Shown here one piece after another: positions 28,829 through 39,362 of a stretch of 64,000 bases of DNA. The DNA is from Arthrobacter mobilis (lineage in GTDB: Bacteria; Actinomycetota; Actinomycetes; Actinomycetales; Micrococcaceae): assembly GCF_012395835.1 (NCBI RefSeq), contig NZ_JAAZSQ010000001.1, positions 346,243-410,242 of the forward strand. Direction: 5' to 3'. Below the pieces are notes generated by a model. That model saw only the letters and a program-made list of their open reading frames with translations. It searched no databases and had not been told where the DNA came from. The translations under genes and the position numbers were made by a program. How positions within the stretch are numbered: position 1 is the stretch's first letter; each line of letters begins with the position of its first letter.

Positions 28829-29785
28829 ATGCGTGAAACCCTGGCTGCTGTTCCCGGAGAAACCCCTGCCGCCTACCGGCCGGCGGCGGACGGCGGGGGA
28901 GCGGAGGCGGGCGGCACGGCCCGCAGCGCGGTGGAGGAAAAGACCGGCCGGCGCCGCAACCTGTCCTACCCGCCCGCCCCGCAGCCGCTTCCGGTGCCGG
29001 TGCTGGACAACCACACGCACCTGGATTTCCGCGACGGACTGGTGGAAGTCGCCGTCCGCGATGCCTTGGACGCGGCCGAGGCGGTCGGGGTGCGCGGTGC
29101 CGTCCAGGTCGGCTGCGACCTGGAATCCTCCCGGTTCACCGTAGCGGCGCTGGAGGCCGAACCCCGGCTGCTCGGCGCCGTCGCCATCCATCCGAACGAT
29201 GCCCCGCCGCTGGCTGCGGCCGGAACGCTGGATGCGGCGCTGGCCGAAATCGAGGAACTGGCCGCCCACCCCCGGGTCCGGGCCATCGGCGAGACCGGGC
29301 TGGACTATTTCCGCACCCACGGCCCCGGCCTGAAGGACCAGGAATACTCCTTCCGCCGGCACATCGACATTGCCAAGCGGCTGGATCTGGCCCTGCAGAT
29401 CCACGACCGCGACGCCCACGACGACGTCGTGCGCATCCTGGCTGCCGAGGGCGCACCGCCGAAGGTGGTCTTCCACTGCTTTTCCGGCGGCCCGGAGCTG
29501 GCGCGGATCTGCAACGAGCACGGCTGGTACATGTCCTTTGCCGGGACCGCCACCTTCAAGAACTCGTCGGGCCTGCGCGAGGCGCTGGCCCTGGCGGATC
29601 CGCGGCTGGTCATGGTGGAAACGGATGCGCCGTTCCTCACACCTCATCCCTACCGCGGCCGGCCCAATGCCAGCTACATGGTGCCGTACACCGTCCGCGC
29701 GATCGCCGGTTTTCTGGGCAAGGACCTGGCGCAGCTGTGCCAGGAAGTGGCCCGTAACACAGAGTCCGTCTACGGGCAATGGTGA
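28829..29785 (+). CDS. tatD: TatD family metal-dependent DNase/hydrolase
   Basis: 318 residues forming an amidohydrolase barrel. DNHTHLD (His-X-His metal site) is near residue 60. GETGLDYF has the bridging Glu. The metal-binding His residues sit in LQIHDRDAH and VVFHCFSGG. VETDAPFLTPHPYRGRPN is the C-terminal signature. TatD proteins are 3'-5' exonucleases/endonucleases involved in DNA repair and turnover. The first 45 residues are poorly conserved. The gene is divergent from moxR with a 145-base gap and is followed by rpf, as in related genomes. Confidence 0.93.
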   Translation: MRETLAAVPGETPAAYRPAADGGGAEAGGTARSAVEEKTGRRRNLSYPPAPQPLPVPVLDNHTHLDFRDGLVEVAVRDALDAAEAVGVRGAVQVGCDLESSRFTVAALEAEPRLLGAVAIHPNDAPPLAAAGTLDAALAEIEELAAHPRVRAIGETGLDYFRTHGPGLKDQEYSFRRHIDIAKRLDLALQIHDRDAHDDVVRILAAEGAPPKVVFHCFSGGPELARICNEHGWYMSFAGTATFKNSSGLREALALADPRLVMVETDAPFLTPHPYRGRPNASYMVPYTVRAIAGFLGKDLAQLCQEVARNTESVYGQW

Positions 29786-29805
29786 GTGATCTTCCGCACG
29801 TCAAT

Positions 29806-29834
29806 TTGTGGACATATCACATTTGGATTACGGT
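29806..29834 (+). promoter_or_regulatory. Possible rpf promoter
   Basis: TTGTGG (29806-29811) and TACGGT (29829-29834) are 17 bases apart in the 241-base gap before rpf. The -10 is only a fair match. The leader that would follow, about 185 nt, contains a small hairpin GCGCCG-TGCGATT-CGGCGC near 29955. I found no match to the conserved core of the cyclic-di-AMP (ydaO) riboswitch known before some actinobacterial rpf genes. Confidence 0.3.
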
Positions 29835-29846
29835 AGGGTCCAGTAG

Positions 29847-31145
<1,299 letters not shown>

Positions 31146-31165
31146 CCGGCCCCGCTCCTCCAATC

Positions 31166-31220
31166 GACGTTGCAGATCACGCCCGTTCCGAGCCTCGGAA
31201 CGGGCGTGATCTGCAACGTC
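31166..31220. terminator. Very strong hairpin between rpf and rsmA
   Basis: Bases 31166-31191 and 31195-31220 are exact reverse complements, 26 pairs, around the 3-base loop GCC. It begins 20 bases after the rpf stop and ends 55 bases before the rsmA start. There is no T-run. A rpf terminator is the simplest reading; a repeat-element origin is possible. Confidence 0.7.
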
Positions 31221-31275
31221 AACGGTGCGCCGGGCCGATAGGGTGACGACGCCGCCGGGCCGATACGATTACACA

Positions 31276-32160
31276 GTGACAGAAGCGAACCCCTCCGCCG
31301 GTCAGCCGGCCACCGCACCCCTGCTCGGCGCCGCCGACATCCGCCGGCTGGCCGGCGAGCTGGACGTCCGCCCGACCAAGACCCTGGGGCAGAACTTCGT
31401 CATCGACGGGAACACCATCCGCCGGATCGTCGCCGCCGCCGGCGTGGACCCGGCCGAGACGGTGCTCGAGGTCGGGCCGGGCCTGGGTTCGCTGACGCTG
31501 GGGCTCCTCGATGCCGCCCGGCGCGTGGTTGCCGTCGAAATCGACCCGAAGCTGGCCGCCCGGCTGCCGCAGACGGCGGCCGCCTGGCGGCCGGACGCCG
31601 CCGGCCGGCTCGACGTCGTCCTCTCGGACGCGCTGAAGGTCACCGAGCTGCCGCACGCGCCGGACGCCCTCGTGGCCAACCTGCCGTACAACGTGGCCGT
31701 GCCGGTGGTGCTGCACCTGCTGGAGCATTTCCCGTCGCTGCGGCACGGCCTGGTCATGGTCCAGGACGAGGTCGCGGACCGGCTGGCCGCGGCTCCCGGT
31801 TCCAAAATCTACGGCGTGCCGAGCGTGAAGGCCGCTTGGTACAGCAGCATGCGCAAAGCCGGGGTAATCGGGATGAACGTCTTCTGGCCCGCCCCCAAGA
31901 TCGCCTCCGGCCTGGTGGCCTTCACCCGGCGGGAGCCGCCGGCCACCCGGGCCACCCGCCAGGAGGTGTTCGCCGTCATCGACGCCGCCTTCGCCCAGCG
32001 CCGCAAGACCCTGCGCGCAGCACTGGCCGGCTGGGCCGGCAGCCCGGCAGTGGCCGAGGAGGCGCTGCGCGCCGCCGGCGTCGACCCAAGCGCCCGCGGC
32101 GAAGTCCTGGACGTGGCGGCCTTCGCCCGGATCGCCGAGTACAAGCACCGGGCCGGCTGA
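31276..32160 (+). CDS. rsmA: RsmA (KsgA), 16S rRNA A1518/A1519 dimethyltransferase
   Basis: 294 residues. [18 protein letters not shown] (near residue 35) and [16 protein letters not shown] (SAM motif I) are hallmark sequences. [12 protein letters not shown] is the NLPY catalytic motif IV. The C-terminal [13 protein letters not shown] helix contacts rRNA. It adds two methyl groups to each of two adjacent adenines near the 3' end of 16S rRNA. GTG at 31276 is the start that matches relatives; a frame open from 31225 overlaps the palindrome flank. The rsmA-ispE-ABC-F order is conserved. Confidence 0.96.
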   Translation: MTEANPSAGQPATAPLLGAADIRRLAGELDVRPTKTLGQNFVIDGNTIRRIVAAAGVDPAETVLEVGPGLGSLTLGLLDAARRVVAVEIDPKLAARLPQTAAAWRPDAAGRLDVVLSDALKVTELPHAPDALVANLPYNVAVPVVLHLLEHFPSLRHGLVMVQDEVADRLAAAPGSKIYGVPSVKAAWYSSMRKAGVIGMNVFWPAPKIASGLVAFTRREPPATRATRQEVFAVIDAAFAQRRKTLRAALAGWAGSPAVAEEALRAAGVDPSARGEVLDVAAFARIAEYKHRAG

Positions 32161-32206
32161 TCCGGATGCCCGGCACCGTGCCCGTGAACCACAGGAGGCC
32201 CGAAGC

Positions 32207-33142
32207 ATGAGCACAGCGCGACCGGTCCGCGTCAGGGCCCCGGGGAAGATCAACGTCTCCTTCCGCGTCGGCCCGCTGCGCCCGGACGGCTACCACTCCG
32301 TGGCCAGCGTCTACCTGGCCGTCTCGCTCTACGAGGAGGTGCTGGCCACCCCGCGCGCGGACGGCGCGGTCACCGTGGGCGTGCGCAGCGGCTCCGAACT
32401 GGCCTTCGACCTGGACAGCATCCCGCTGGACGAGTCCAACCTGGCGGTACGCGCCGCCCTGCTGCTGCGCGAGCTGGCCGACCGCCCCAGCGGGGTGCAC
32501 CTGGAAATCACCAAGCGGGTGCCGGTGGCCGGGGGCATGGGCGGCGGTTCGGCCGACGCCGCCGCCGCGCTGGTGGCCTGCAGCGCGCTGTGGGACACCG
32601 GCTTTTCGCGCGAGGAACTGGTGCGCATCTCGGCCTCGCTGGGCGCGGACGTGCCGTTCGCCCTGCACGGCGGGGTCGCGGTCGGCCTCGGCGTGGGGGA
32701 CGAGCTGACACCGGCACTGGCCCGCAAGGACCTGAACTGGGTGCTGGTGCCCGCCTCCTTCGGCCTGTCCACGCCCAAGGTCTACGCCGTGGCGGACACG
32801 CTGCGCGAGCGCGCCGGGATCGTCGTCCCCGAACCCGGGGGCGTGGATCCGGCGGTGCTGCAGGCCATGCACACCGGCGACGTCGCGGCGCTGGCCAAGG
32901 TGGTCTCCAACGACCTGCAGGCCGCCGCGATTGAGCAGGCGCCGGAGCTGGCCGATATTCTGGACCTAGGCGTGGCCGAAGGGGCCCTGGCCGGTCTGGT
33001 CTCCGGTTCCGGGCCCACCGTGGCGTTCCTGACCTCCAGCCGGCGGGATGCCGAGGAGCTCGCGCAGCGGCTCTCGGACGTTGCCGGTGTGGTGGCGCTC
33101 CCGGTCCACGGCCCGGTCCACGGCGCGCGCATCATGGCCTGA
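32207..33142 (+). CDS. ispE: IspE, 4-diphosphocytidyl-2-C-methyl-D-erythritol kinase
   Basis: 311-residue GHMP kinase of the MEP isoprenoid pathway. APGKINVSFRVG is the N-terminal substrate motif with the key Lys. VPVAGGMGGGSADAAAAL is the glycine-rich ATP loop. LVSGSGPTVAFL is the C-terminal GHMP motif. It phosphorylates the 2-hydroxyl of CDP-methylerythritol. AGGAGG lies 8 bases before the ATG. It is 46 bases after rsmA and 41 before the ABC-F gene, so probably one operon. Confidence 0.96.
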   Translation: MSTARPVRVRAPGKINVSFRVGPLRPDGYHSVASVYLAVSLYEEVLATPRADGAVTVGVRSGSELAFDLDSIPLDESNLAVRAALLLRELADRPSGVHLEITKRVPVAGGMGGGSADAAAALVACSALWDTGFSREELVRISASLGADVPFALHGGVAVGLGVGDELTPALARKDLNWVLVPASFGLSTPKVYAVADTLRERAGIVVPEPGGVDPAVLQAMHTGDVAALAKVVSNDLQAAAIEQAPELADILDLGVAEGALAGLVSGSGPTVAFLTSSRRDAEELAQRLSDVAGVVALPVHGPVHGARIMA

Positions 33143-33183
33143 CCCGGCCCCGCCCGATCCATCCCGCAACAGAAAGCAGCACC

Positions 33184-35016
33184 GTGGCCCACCTGCTCGG
33201 AGCAGAGAACCTCAGCGTCACCTTTGGCACCCGCACCGTCCTGGACTCGGTCTCCCTCGGCCTGAACGAGGGGGACCGGATCGGCGTGGTCGGGCGCAAC
33301 GGCGACGGCAAATCCACGCTGATGCGCATGCTGGCCCAGCGCAGCACGCCGGATGCGGGCCGGGTGACCCGGCGCGGGGACGTCAACGTCGGCTACCTGG
33401 ACCAGCAGGACGTGCTCGACGGCGACCTGCCGGTAGGCGTGGCGATCGTCGGCGAGGCGGCCGACCACGAATGGGCCTCCAACCCGCGCATCCGCGAAAT
33501 CATGGCCGGCCTGGTCGAGGACGTGGACTGGCACGCGAAGGTCTCCTCGCTCTCCGGCGGCCAGCGCCGGCGCGTGGCCCTGGCCAAGCTGCTGATCGAG
33601 CCGCACGATGTGATCATGCTGGACGAGCCCACCAACCACCTGGACGTGGAGGGCGTGGCGTGGCTGGCCGAACACCTGAAGCAGCGCTGGCGGCCCAGCG
33701 ACGGCGCGTTCCTGGTGGTCACCCACGACCGCTGGTTCCTGGACGAGGTGTGCACCAGGACCTGGGAAGTCCACGACGGAATGGTCGAGCCGTTCGACGG
33801 CGGCTATGCGGCCTATGTGCTGGCCCGGGCCGAACGCGACCGGATGGCCGCCGTCGTCGAAGGCAAGCGCCAGCAGCTGGTCAAGAAGGAACTGGCCTGG
33901 CTGCGCCGCGGGGCCCCGGCGCGCACCTCCAAGCCGAAGTTCCGGATCGAGGCGGCCAACGACCTGATCGCCGACGTGCCGGCACCGCGGGATACCCTGG
34001 CCCTGGCCAAGATGGCCACCGCCAGGCTGGGCAAGGACGTGATCGATCTCGAACACGTCAGCTACACCCCGCCCGGGCGCGCCGAGCCGCTGTTCGAGAA
34101 CATCACCTTGCGCCTGGCACCCGGCGAGCGGCTCGGCGTGGTCGGCGTCAACGGGGCCGGCAAGACCACGCTGCTGCAGCTGCTCAACGGGGAAATCCGG
34201 CCCACCGCCGGGAAGATCAAGCGCGGCAAGACGGTCAAGACCGCCATGCTGACGCAGGAAGTGCGCGAGCTGGACGAGGTGATGGACCTGCGGGTCGTCG
34301 AAGTCATCCAGCGCGAGCGCCAGGTGTTTAACGTCGGCGGGCGCGAGCTCTCCGCGGGGCAGCTGGTGGAGCAGCTGGGCTTTACCAACCAGAAGCAGTG
34401 GACCCCGGTGCGGGACCTCTCCGGCGGCGAGCGGCGCCGCCTGCAGCTGCTGCGCCTGCTGGTGGGGGAGCCGAACGTACTGATGCTGGATGAACCGACC
34501 AACGACCTGGACACCGACACCCTGGCCGCGGTCGAGGACGTGCTGGACGGCTGGCCCGGAACCTTGGTCGTGGTCTCGCACGACCGCTACCTGCTCGAGC
34601 GGGTCACCGACCACCAGACCGCACTGCTGGGCGACTGCAAGCTCCGCGGCCTGCCCGGGGGAGTGGACCAGTACCTTCAGCTGCGCCAGGCAGCCCTGGC
34701 CGCGGGCGCCGGCACGGCGGCGCCGACGTCCGGCGGGCAAGGCCCGCAGGCCGGAGCTTCCGGCAGCGCCGCGGCAGCGGGGGCGAGCGAGGCCGATAAA
34801 CGCCAGGCCCGCAAGGACCTGAACCGGATCGAGCGCCAGCTGGGCAAGCTCGGGCAGCAGAAGGAGAAGCTCCAGGAACAGATGCACGAGGCCGGATCCG
34901 CGGCCCAGGTGGATTTCGAGCTGCTGGCCGAGCTGAACCGGAAGCTGCAGGAGCTCGCGGCCGAGGAAGAGGAGCTCGAAATGGAATGGCTCGAGGCCTC
35001 CGACGTCCTGGACTAG
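33184..35016 (+). CDS. ABC-F family ATP-binding protein
   Basis: 610 residues with two ABC domains and no membrane part. Domain 1: Walker A GRNGDGKST near residue 38, signature LSGGQRRRVALAKLL, Walker B VIMLDEPTNHLD. Domain 2: Walker A GVNGAGKTT near 322, signature LSGGERRRLQLLRLL, Walker B VLMLDEPTNDLD. The inter-domain linker and a C-terminal coiled coil (KDLNRIERQLGKLGQQKEKL) are typical. ABC-F proteins act on ribosomes, as translation factors or antibiotic protectors; the rsmA-ispE context favours a housekeeping role. GTG at 33184. The stop codon TAG is part of the CTAG duplicated by the IS481 insertion that follows. Confidence 0.92.
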   Translation: MAHLLGAENLSVTFGTRTVLDSVSLGLNEGDRIGVVGRNGDGKSTLMRMLAQRSTPDAGRVTRRGDVNVGYLDQQDVLDGDLPVGVAIVGEAADHEWASNPRIREIMAGLVEDVDWHAKVSSLSGGQRRRVALAKLLIEPHDVIMLDEPTNHLDVEGVAWLAEHLKQRWRPSDGAFLVVTHDRWFLDEVCTRTWEVHDGMVEPFDGGYAAYVLARAERDRMAAVVEGKRQQLVKKELAWLRRGAPARTSKPKFRIEAANDLIADVPAPRDTLALAKMATARLGKDVIDLEHVSYTPPGRAEPLFENITLRLAPGERLGVVGVNGAGKTTLLQLLNGEIRPTAGKIKRGKTVKTAMLTQEVRELDEVMDLRVVEVIQRERQVFNVGGRELSAGQLVEQLGFTNQKQWTPVRDLSGGERRRLQLLRLLVGEPNVLMLDEPTNDLDTDTLAAVEDVLDGWPGTLVVVSHDRYLLERVTDHQTALLGDCKLRGLPGGVDQYLQLRQAALAAGAGTAAPTSGGQGPQAGASGSAAAAGASEADKRQARKDLNRIERQLGKLGQQKEKLQEQMHEAGSAAQVDFELLAELNRKLQELAAEEEELEMEWLEASDVLD

Positions 35017-35088
35017 GTGTAGTTCCCACTGACGTTGTGAACACGACTGATAGGGGTTGTGCCTCCGATGCCGGTATGGGTTCTGTGG

Positions 35089-36491
35089 ACTCTTCTATGA
35101 AGCTTCTATATCTCGTCAACCCCCGATTTCGCCGCCGGCGGCGGTGTTGAGGTGGCGGTAGATGCGGCGGGCCAGGCAGCGTTTGATGCAGCGGCGGATT
35201 TCCTTGTCGGTACGGCCTTCAGAGCGTCGTTTTTCCACGTACTGACGGGTTTCGGCGTCATGGGTCATCCTCGTTACCGCAACCATGTGCAGTGCGCTGT
35301 TCAGGTTCCTGTCACCGCCCCGGTTCAGCCGGTGCCTGACCGTGTTCCCGGACGATGCCGGGATGGGGTTCACCCCGGCCAGCGGGGCGAACGCCGCCTC
35401 GTTACGGACCCTGCCCTCGTGTGACCACGCGGTGAGGCACTTCGCGGCGCTGATCGGCCCGAACCCCTTTTCCTCCAGCAGGGGTGCGGCCTGGCTGGCC
35501 TTGACCAGCTCGTCCAGCTGCTTCTCGTTGGCTTGAAGCTGCTTGTCCAGTTCGAGGATGTGCCTGGCCAGGCGAACGGCCTCGGTCCGGGCGATGGACA
35601 GGGACAGTTCTTCTTCCCGCGGCCGCCACCGGGAGACCTCCGAGGTCTGGGAGGCGGTCAGGGCCTTGCGGGCATCGGCCCCCAGGTTGTTGCTGCGCAG
35701 CAGGGCGTTGAGCGCGTTGACCGACCGTGTGCGGTCGGCGCTCATGGTGCCGCGGGCGGTGGTCAGGATCCTCATGCCTTGGCGGAGCCCGTCATTGAGC
35801 CGGGGACGGCGCAGCTTCTCTACGGGCAGCGGCAGCACCGTGGCCGCGATCCGGTGGGCGTCCAGGGCGTCGCTTTTCCCTACGCCGCGGCGTTTCCTGG
35901 CATCCATGCGCGGCGCCTCGGCCACCGGATAGCCATGGGAGGCCACGGTGCCGGCCAGGATCGCCCCGTAGGTCGCGGCACCTTCGATGACCCAGAGCGT
36001 GTCGGCGTCCGAACCGGTACGGCGGGCGACCCAGCTGATTGCCCTGCTGATACCGGCCGCACCGGCGGGAAATTCCCTGGCATCAAGCAGGGCACCGGTG
36101 GTCGCGGCGAGGATTGCATAGACGTGGTTGCGGGCGTGGGTGTCGACCCCCACGACAAATGGGTGGGCATGAGCGACGATGGACATGGCGGCCACGGCAC
36201 CTTTCCAAGAGTGATGGACATGGTTCAGCGGCCGTCACCGGCCGGTACCAGTCCGGGTAGGAATCACTTCGGAACAGCACTGTGATGGGTCACGCCCCGG
36301 TACGGGGCGGACAATCTTCTGATCAAGCTACCGAGGTGGGCCGGACAGGTACCGGCCGCCCACCCGAGGGATGGACAAGTCCACCGCAAGACACTCAAAC
36401 GTCAGTGATTGTATGAGCCACATCCTCGGGCGGGGCGGCCAGCAGCCATCCTGCCAGCCAGTCCCGGACCAGCCATGAACAAGACTCACAA
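35089..36491 (-). mobile_element. IS110-family insertion sequence inside IS481
   Basis: About 1,403 bases, limits fixed to within one base by re-joining the IS481 reading frame. No terminal inverted repeats and no target duplication are evident, as expected for IS110. It carries one transposase gene in the same orientation as the host element. The 300-base stretch upstream of that gene (36196-36491) has no other gene; in this family such a flank can encode a guide (bridge) RNA, not demonstrated here. Confidence 0.85.
35116..36195 (-). CDS. IS110-family transposase (DEDD type)
   Basis: 359 residues, apparently intact. The N-terminal RuvC-like DEDD domain shows VVGVDTHARNH (first Asp, residue 18), WVIEGAATYG (Glu) and GKSDALDAHRIA (two Asp near residue 110). 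The C-terminal Transposase_20 domain shows EKGFGPISAAKCL, FAPLAGVNPIPASSG with the candidate nucleophile Ser, and RLNRGGDRNLNSALH. The enzyme is a recombinase-like transposase that works without conventional end cleavage. The start is GTG 36195 after GGAAAGG; ATG 36186 is an alternative. It lies within, and is younger than, the IS481 copy. Confidence 0.94.
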   Translation of the reverse strand: MAAMSIVAHAHPFVVGVDTHARNHVYAILAATTGALLDAREFPAGAAGISRAISWVARRTGSDADTLWVIEGAATYGAILAGTVASHGYPVAEAPRMDARKRRGVGKSDALDAHRIAATVLPLPVEKLRRPRLNDGLRQGMRILTTARGTMSADRTRSVNALNALLRSNNLGADARKALTASQTSEVSRWRPREEELSLSIARTEAVRLARHILELDKQLQANEKQLDELVKASQAAPLLEEKGFGPISAAKCLTAWSHEGRVRNEAAFAPLAGVNPIPASSGNTVRHRLNRGGDRNLNSALHMVAVTRMTHDAETRQYVEKRRSEGRTDKEIRRCIKRCLARRIYRHLNTAAGGEIGG

Positions 36492-37525
36492 TGATTGTAG
36501 TGGTGTAGCCAGCCTTGGTAGGTGGAGGCACGTTCGGCCTCGGTGGCGTAGGGGCGGGCATAGGCCCATTCGGTGGTGAGGGTGCGGTTGAACCGCTCCA
36601 CCTTGCCGTTGGTCTGGGGCCGGTACGGGCGGGTCCGGCGGTGCTTCACCTGCGGCCCCAGGGAGGCGGCGAAGGCCCGGGACCGGTAGCAGGAGCCGTT
36701 GTCGGTGAGCACGGCCTTCACCATGGCCCCGTGGGCGGTGAAGAACGCGGCCGCCCGGGTCCAGAACCCGGCGGCGGTGGCCTGCTTCTCATCGGGGAGG
36801 ATCTCCGAGTAGGCCAGGCGGGAGTGGTCATCCACCGCATGGTGCAGGTAGGCGTACCCGGTTCCGGGCCGGCGGTTCCTGCGGCCCTTCGCCCGCCCCA
36901 GGGCGCGGTGGCCCCCGCCGTCGGGAATCCTGCCGAGCTTTTTGATGTCCACGTGGACCAGGTCTCCGGGCGCGGCATGCTCATACCGTCTGGGCGCCGG
37001 CCGGCGCACCGGCAGCCCGGTGGCCTGGTCCAGGCAGGCCAGCGCCGGCATCCGGTACCGGGCCAGGACTTTGCCCACGGTGGACCGGGCCAGGCGCAGG
37101 CGGGCCGCGATCCGGTGCGGGCCCCACCGGCGGGTGAACCGCAGCGCGATGATCCTGCGTTCGGTGCGCCGGCCGGTCCGGTTCGGGCTGGTCCGCGGCC
37201 GGGAGGAACCGTCCGCCATGCCGGCCTCACCGCGGGTGCGGTACCGGTCGGCCCACTTCCTGGCCGTGGCCGGCGAACACTGGAACCGCTCGGCCGCCCG
37301 CCGCAGGGGCCACCCCTGGTCCACCACCAGCCGGGCCAGCCTCGACCTCGCTTTCGGTGTCAGCGCGGCGTTGGCATGGGTAACGTAGGACACGAGGGCC
37401 TCCGGGGCATCGAGATGAGTGTGGTAACCCAAATCGATACCGGAGGCCCTCGCCCTTTACATCACGCCACGCTGTTCACAACCTCCGTGGGAACTACAAC
37501 TAGGCCGCCGGATTCCGCTGGTCCG

Positions 37526-39298
37526 TCACCGTGCGGGCGGGGAGGCCGGGCCGGCTGATGCAGGACCGGCCTGGGCCCAGCGGGCCTGGGCTTCGGCGCG
37601 GGTGGCAACACCGAGCTTGGCCAGGATACTGCCGATGTGGTGCTCGACCGTGCGTTTGCTGATGACCAGCCGCCGGGCAATTTCCGCATTCGCCAGGCCC
37701 TCGGCGATGAGCCGGTAGACCTCGCGTTCGCGTGCCGTCAGGGCACCGCCGGGACGCGGGGCGGAGCGGCCGCGCTGCCCGAGCCCGCGGAGCAGTCCGG
37801 CGGCGGTATCGGCGTCGGGGCGTGCGCCGAGCTGTTCGAAGCCCTCCAGGGCAGCCCGCGCCTGGGCAACGGCCGCGCCCGGCTCGTCAAGGGCAAGGGC
37901 CCGGGCCAGGGCCAGCCGGCTCCGGGCCGCCTCCAGGGGCAGCTTGGCGCGCTCGAAGGCCGCTGCCGCGCTGTCCAGACGGCGCCGTGCTTCCTCCACG
38001 CCGCGACCGCGCGGACCCTGGGCGGCTCCGGCAGCAGCCACGGCACCCTCCAGGGCGGCCAGCCCCAGCACATACTCGCCCAGTGCCCGGTATTGGGGCA
38101 GGCCGGTAACGGCCGCAGCGCCGAGAATCCTGCGGCCGGCCTCGACGGCCTCCTCCGGATGGCCTGCGCGGAGCAGGGCCTCGGACAGCAGGGCCAGTTG
38201 CGGCGCCACCAGCTGTGCAGTGGCGGCCGTTTCGAGGGCACGCCGCGTTGTCCGGGCCGCAGCCTCGGCCTGCCCGCCGGCCAGCTCCAGCCGCGCCAGC
38301 GGCAGGACGGCAGCCGGATCCGGCCCGGCCCCGCGCAGCAGCGCCGATGCTTCCATCAGCAGCCCCTGCCGGATCCGCAGTTCCGCCAGCCGCGCCGCCG
38401 TGCCCGCCCGCAGTGCGCGGAAGCTGGCATCATAATCCGCCAGTGAGGCCGCCAGGCGGGCTTCGGCCTCCGCCCAGTGTCCCGCTGCGGTCAGGATGCC
38501 GCCGTAATGCATGCCGCAGATGGCTGGAATCCAGACCGCATTGCTGCGGTAGCCGAAGGTGCATGCAACGCCGATCCATTCCTCCGCCCGGGCGACGTCC
38601 AGGGTCAGTTCCGCGGACAGCAGCAATTTGCAGTAGATTTCCCCAGCCGCCTGATAGTCGCGCACCTCGCCGGCGGTGGCGGCGGCTGCCGCTTCATCGA
38701 TGCGCCGCATGCCGTCCCGGACTTTGCCGGCGAGTACCAGGCCGAGGCCTTCGTAGCCCAGGGCGCAGAACTCCAGGTCCGGATCGGCCTGCCGGCGGGC
38801 TGTTGCTGCCGCCGCAGCTGCATGGGCGGCGAGCCGGGCCGGGGAGTCCTCCGCGAGGCAGCAGGCCAGATCCACCCACCCGGCTTCGCTGCAGTCGCCG
38901 GCCTCCTTGGCCAGCCTGACACCGCGCGCCAGCCAGCCGGCGGATGCGGCGGCGTTGCCGTAGACAGCTGCGTGCAGGAAGGCCAGTTCACGGGCGGCGA
39001 TCATGGCCGGCGCGCGCAGGTCGCCGCGCCGGCGGTAGCCGGTAAAGGCTGCTTCGTAGTACCGGATGGCCGCTTCATAGTCGCCGGCCCATTCCACCGC
39101 CCGGGCCATGCCGTGGAAGGCCTCCGGGGCCTCATCGGCTGCCAGGGCCCGGGCAAAGCAGCTCCGGGCCGCGTTCCAGTCCCCGCGCTCAAGCGCCTCA
39201 CGGCCTTCACCGAGCAGGGTCCCCGGCGGCGGAACCGGCGCGGGGCCCGCCTGGCCGGAAGGGGATTCGCGGGGAAAAGGCCTGGCCCCGGTGGACAT
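37526..39298 (-). CDS. LuxR-type transcription regulator with TPR-like sensory region
   Basis: 590 residues. About 490 residues of alpha-helical TPR-like repeats (for example EREALERGDWNAARSCFARALAADEAPEA, then DYEAAIRYYEAAF) come first. The C-terminus is a LuxR HTH: LTAREREVYRLIAEGLANAEIA, followed by RRLVISKRTVEHHIGSILAKLG. There is no receiver, PAS or AAA domain, so it probably senses a ligand or partner through the TPR scaffold. It is divergent from a methyltransferase gene, and the shared 155-base gap holds a perfect 18-base inverted repeat, a likely binding site. The stop lies 23 bases beyond the IS481 target duplication. Confidence 0.88.
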   Translation of the reverse strand: MSTGARPFPRESPSGQAGPAPVPPPGTLLGEGREALERGDWNAARSCFARALAADEAPEAFHGMARAVEWAGDYEAAIRYYEAAFTGYRRRGDLRAPAMIAARELAFLHAAVYGNAAASAGWLARGVRLAKEAGDCSEAGWVDLACCLAEDSPARLAAHAAAAAATARRQADPDLEFCALGYEGLGLVLAGKVRDGMRRIDEAAAAATAGEVRDYQAAGEIYCKLLLSAELTLDVARAEEWIGVACTFGYRSNAVWIPAICGMHYGGILTAAGHWAEAEARLAASLADYDASFRALRAGTAARLAELRIRQGLLMEASALLRGAGPDPAAVLPLARLELAGGQAEAAARTTRRALETAATAQLVAPQLALLSEALLRAGHPEEAVEAGRRILGAAAVTGLPQYRALGEYVLGLAALEGAVAAAGAAQGPRGRGVEEARRRLDSAAAAFERAKLPLEAARSRLALARALALDEPGAAVAQARAALEGFEQLGARPDADTAAGLLRGLGQRGRSAPRPGGALTAREREVYRLIAEGLANAEIARRLVISKRTVEHHIGSILAKLGVATRAEAQARWAQAGPASAGPASPPAR

Positions 39299-39362
39299 CC
39301 CTCATTCTACCGCCGCCGGCTGCCCGCCGCGGAGCGTGTCCGGGGCAGGAACCACGCAGGAA

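Larger units (their letters stand above)
35013..37393 (-). pseudogene. IS481-family transposase, interrupted by IS110
   Basis: The 5' part (37393-36492) encodes an HTH (LTPKARSRLARLVVDQGW) and a DDE integrase core (HVDIKKLG, YLHHAVDDHSRLAY, LTDNGSCYRSRAF, RPQTNGKVERFNRTL), and stops making sense after HHYNH. The missing C-terminus is found at 35088-35013: HRTHTGIGG, TTPISRVHNVSGNYT, stop. Joining the two halves restores one frame of 325 codons with the His codon split across the insertion. So IS110 entered cleanly, and without it the gene would be whole. The stop TAG is supplied by the flanking target CTAG. GTG at 37393 follows CCGGAGG. As it stands the 5' fragment reads into IS110 and ends at 36395. 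Confidence 0.9.
35017..37499 (-). mobile_element. IS481-family element, copy 1, split by an IS110-family element
   Basis: Terminal inverted repeats of about 27 bases: the left starts GTGTAGTTCCCAC and the right, read inward, TTGTAGTTCCCAC, with GTTGTGAACA in both. The four bases CTAG occur directly outside each end (35013-35016 and 37500-37503), fitting the known IS481 preference for NCTAGN. Without the inner IS110 (35089-36491) the element is 1,080 bases, nearly the same as copy 2 (1,077). The left CTAG contains the ABC-F stop codon. Confidence 0.9.

Noticed and set aside
36395-36491. Odd C-terminus (beginning ESCSWLVRDW) of the first IS481 transposase, at first read as a chimeric protein
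   Set aside because: It is read-through into IS110; the true C-terminus was found at 35013-35088.
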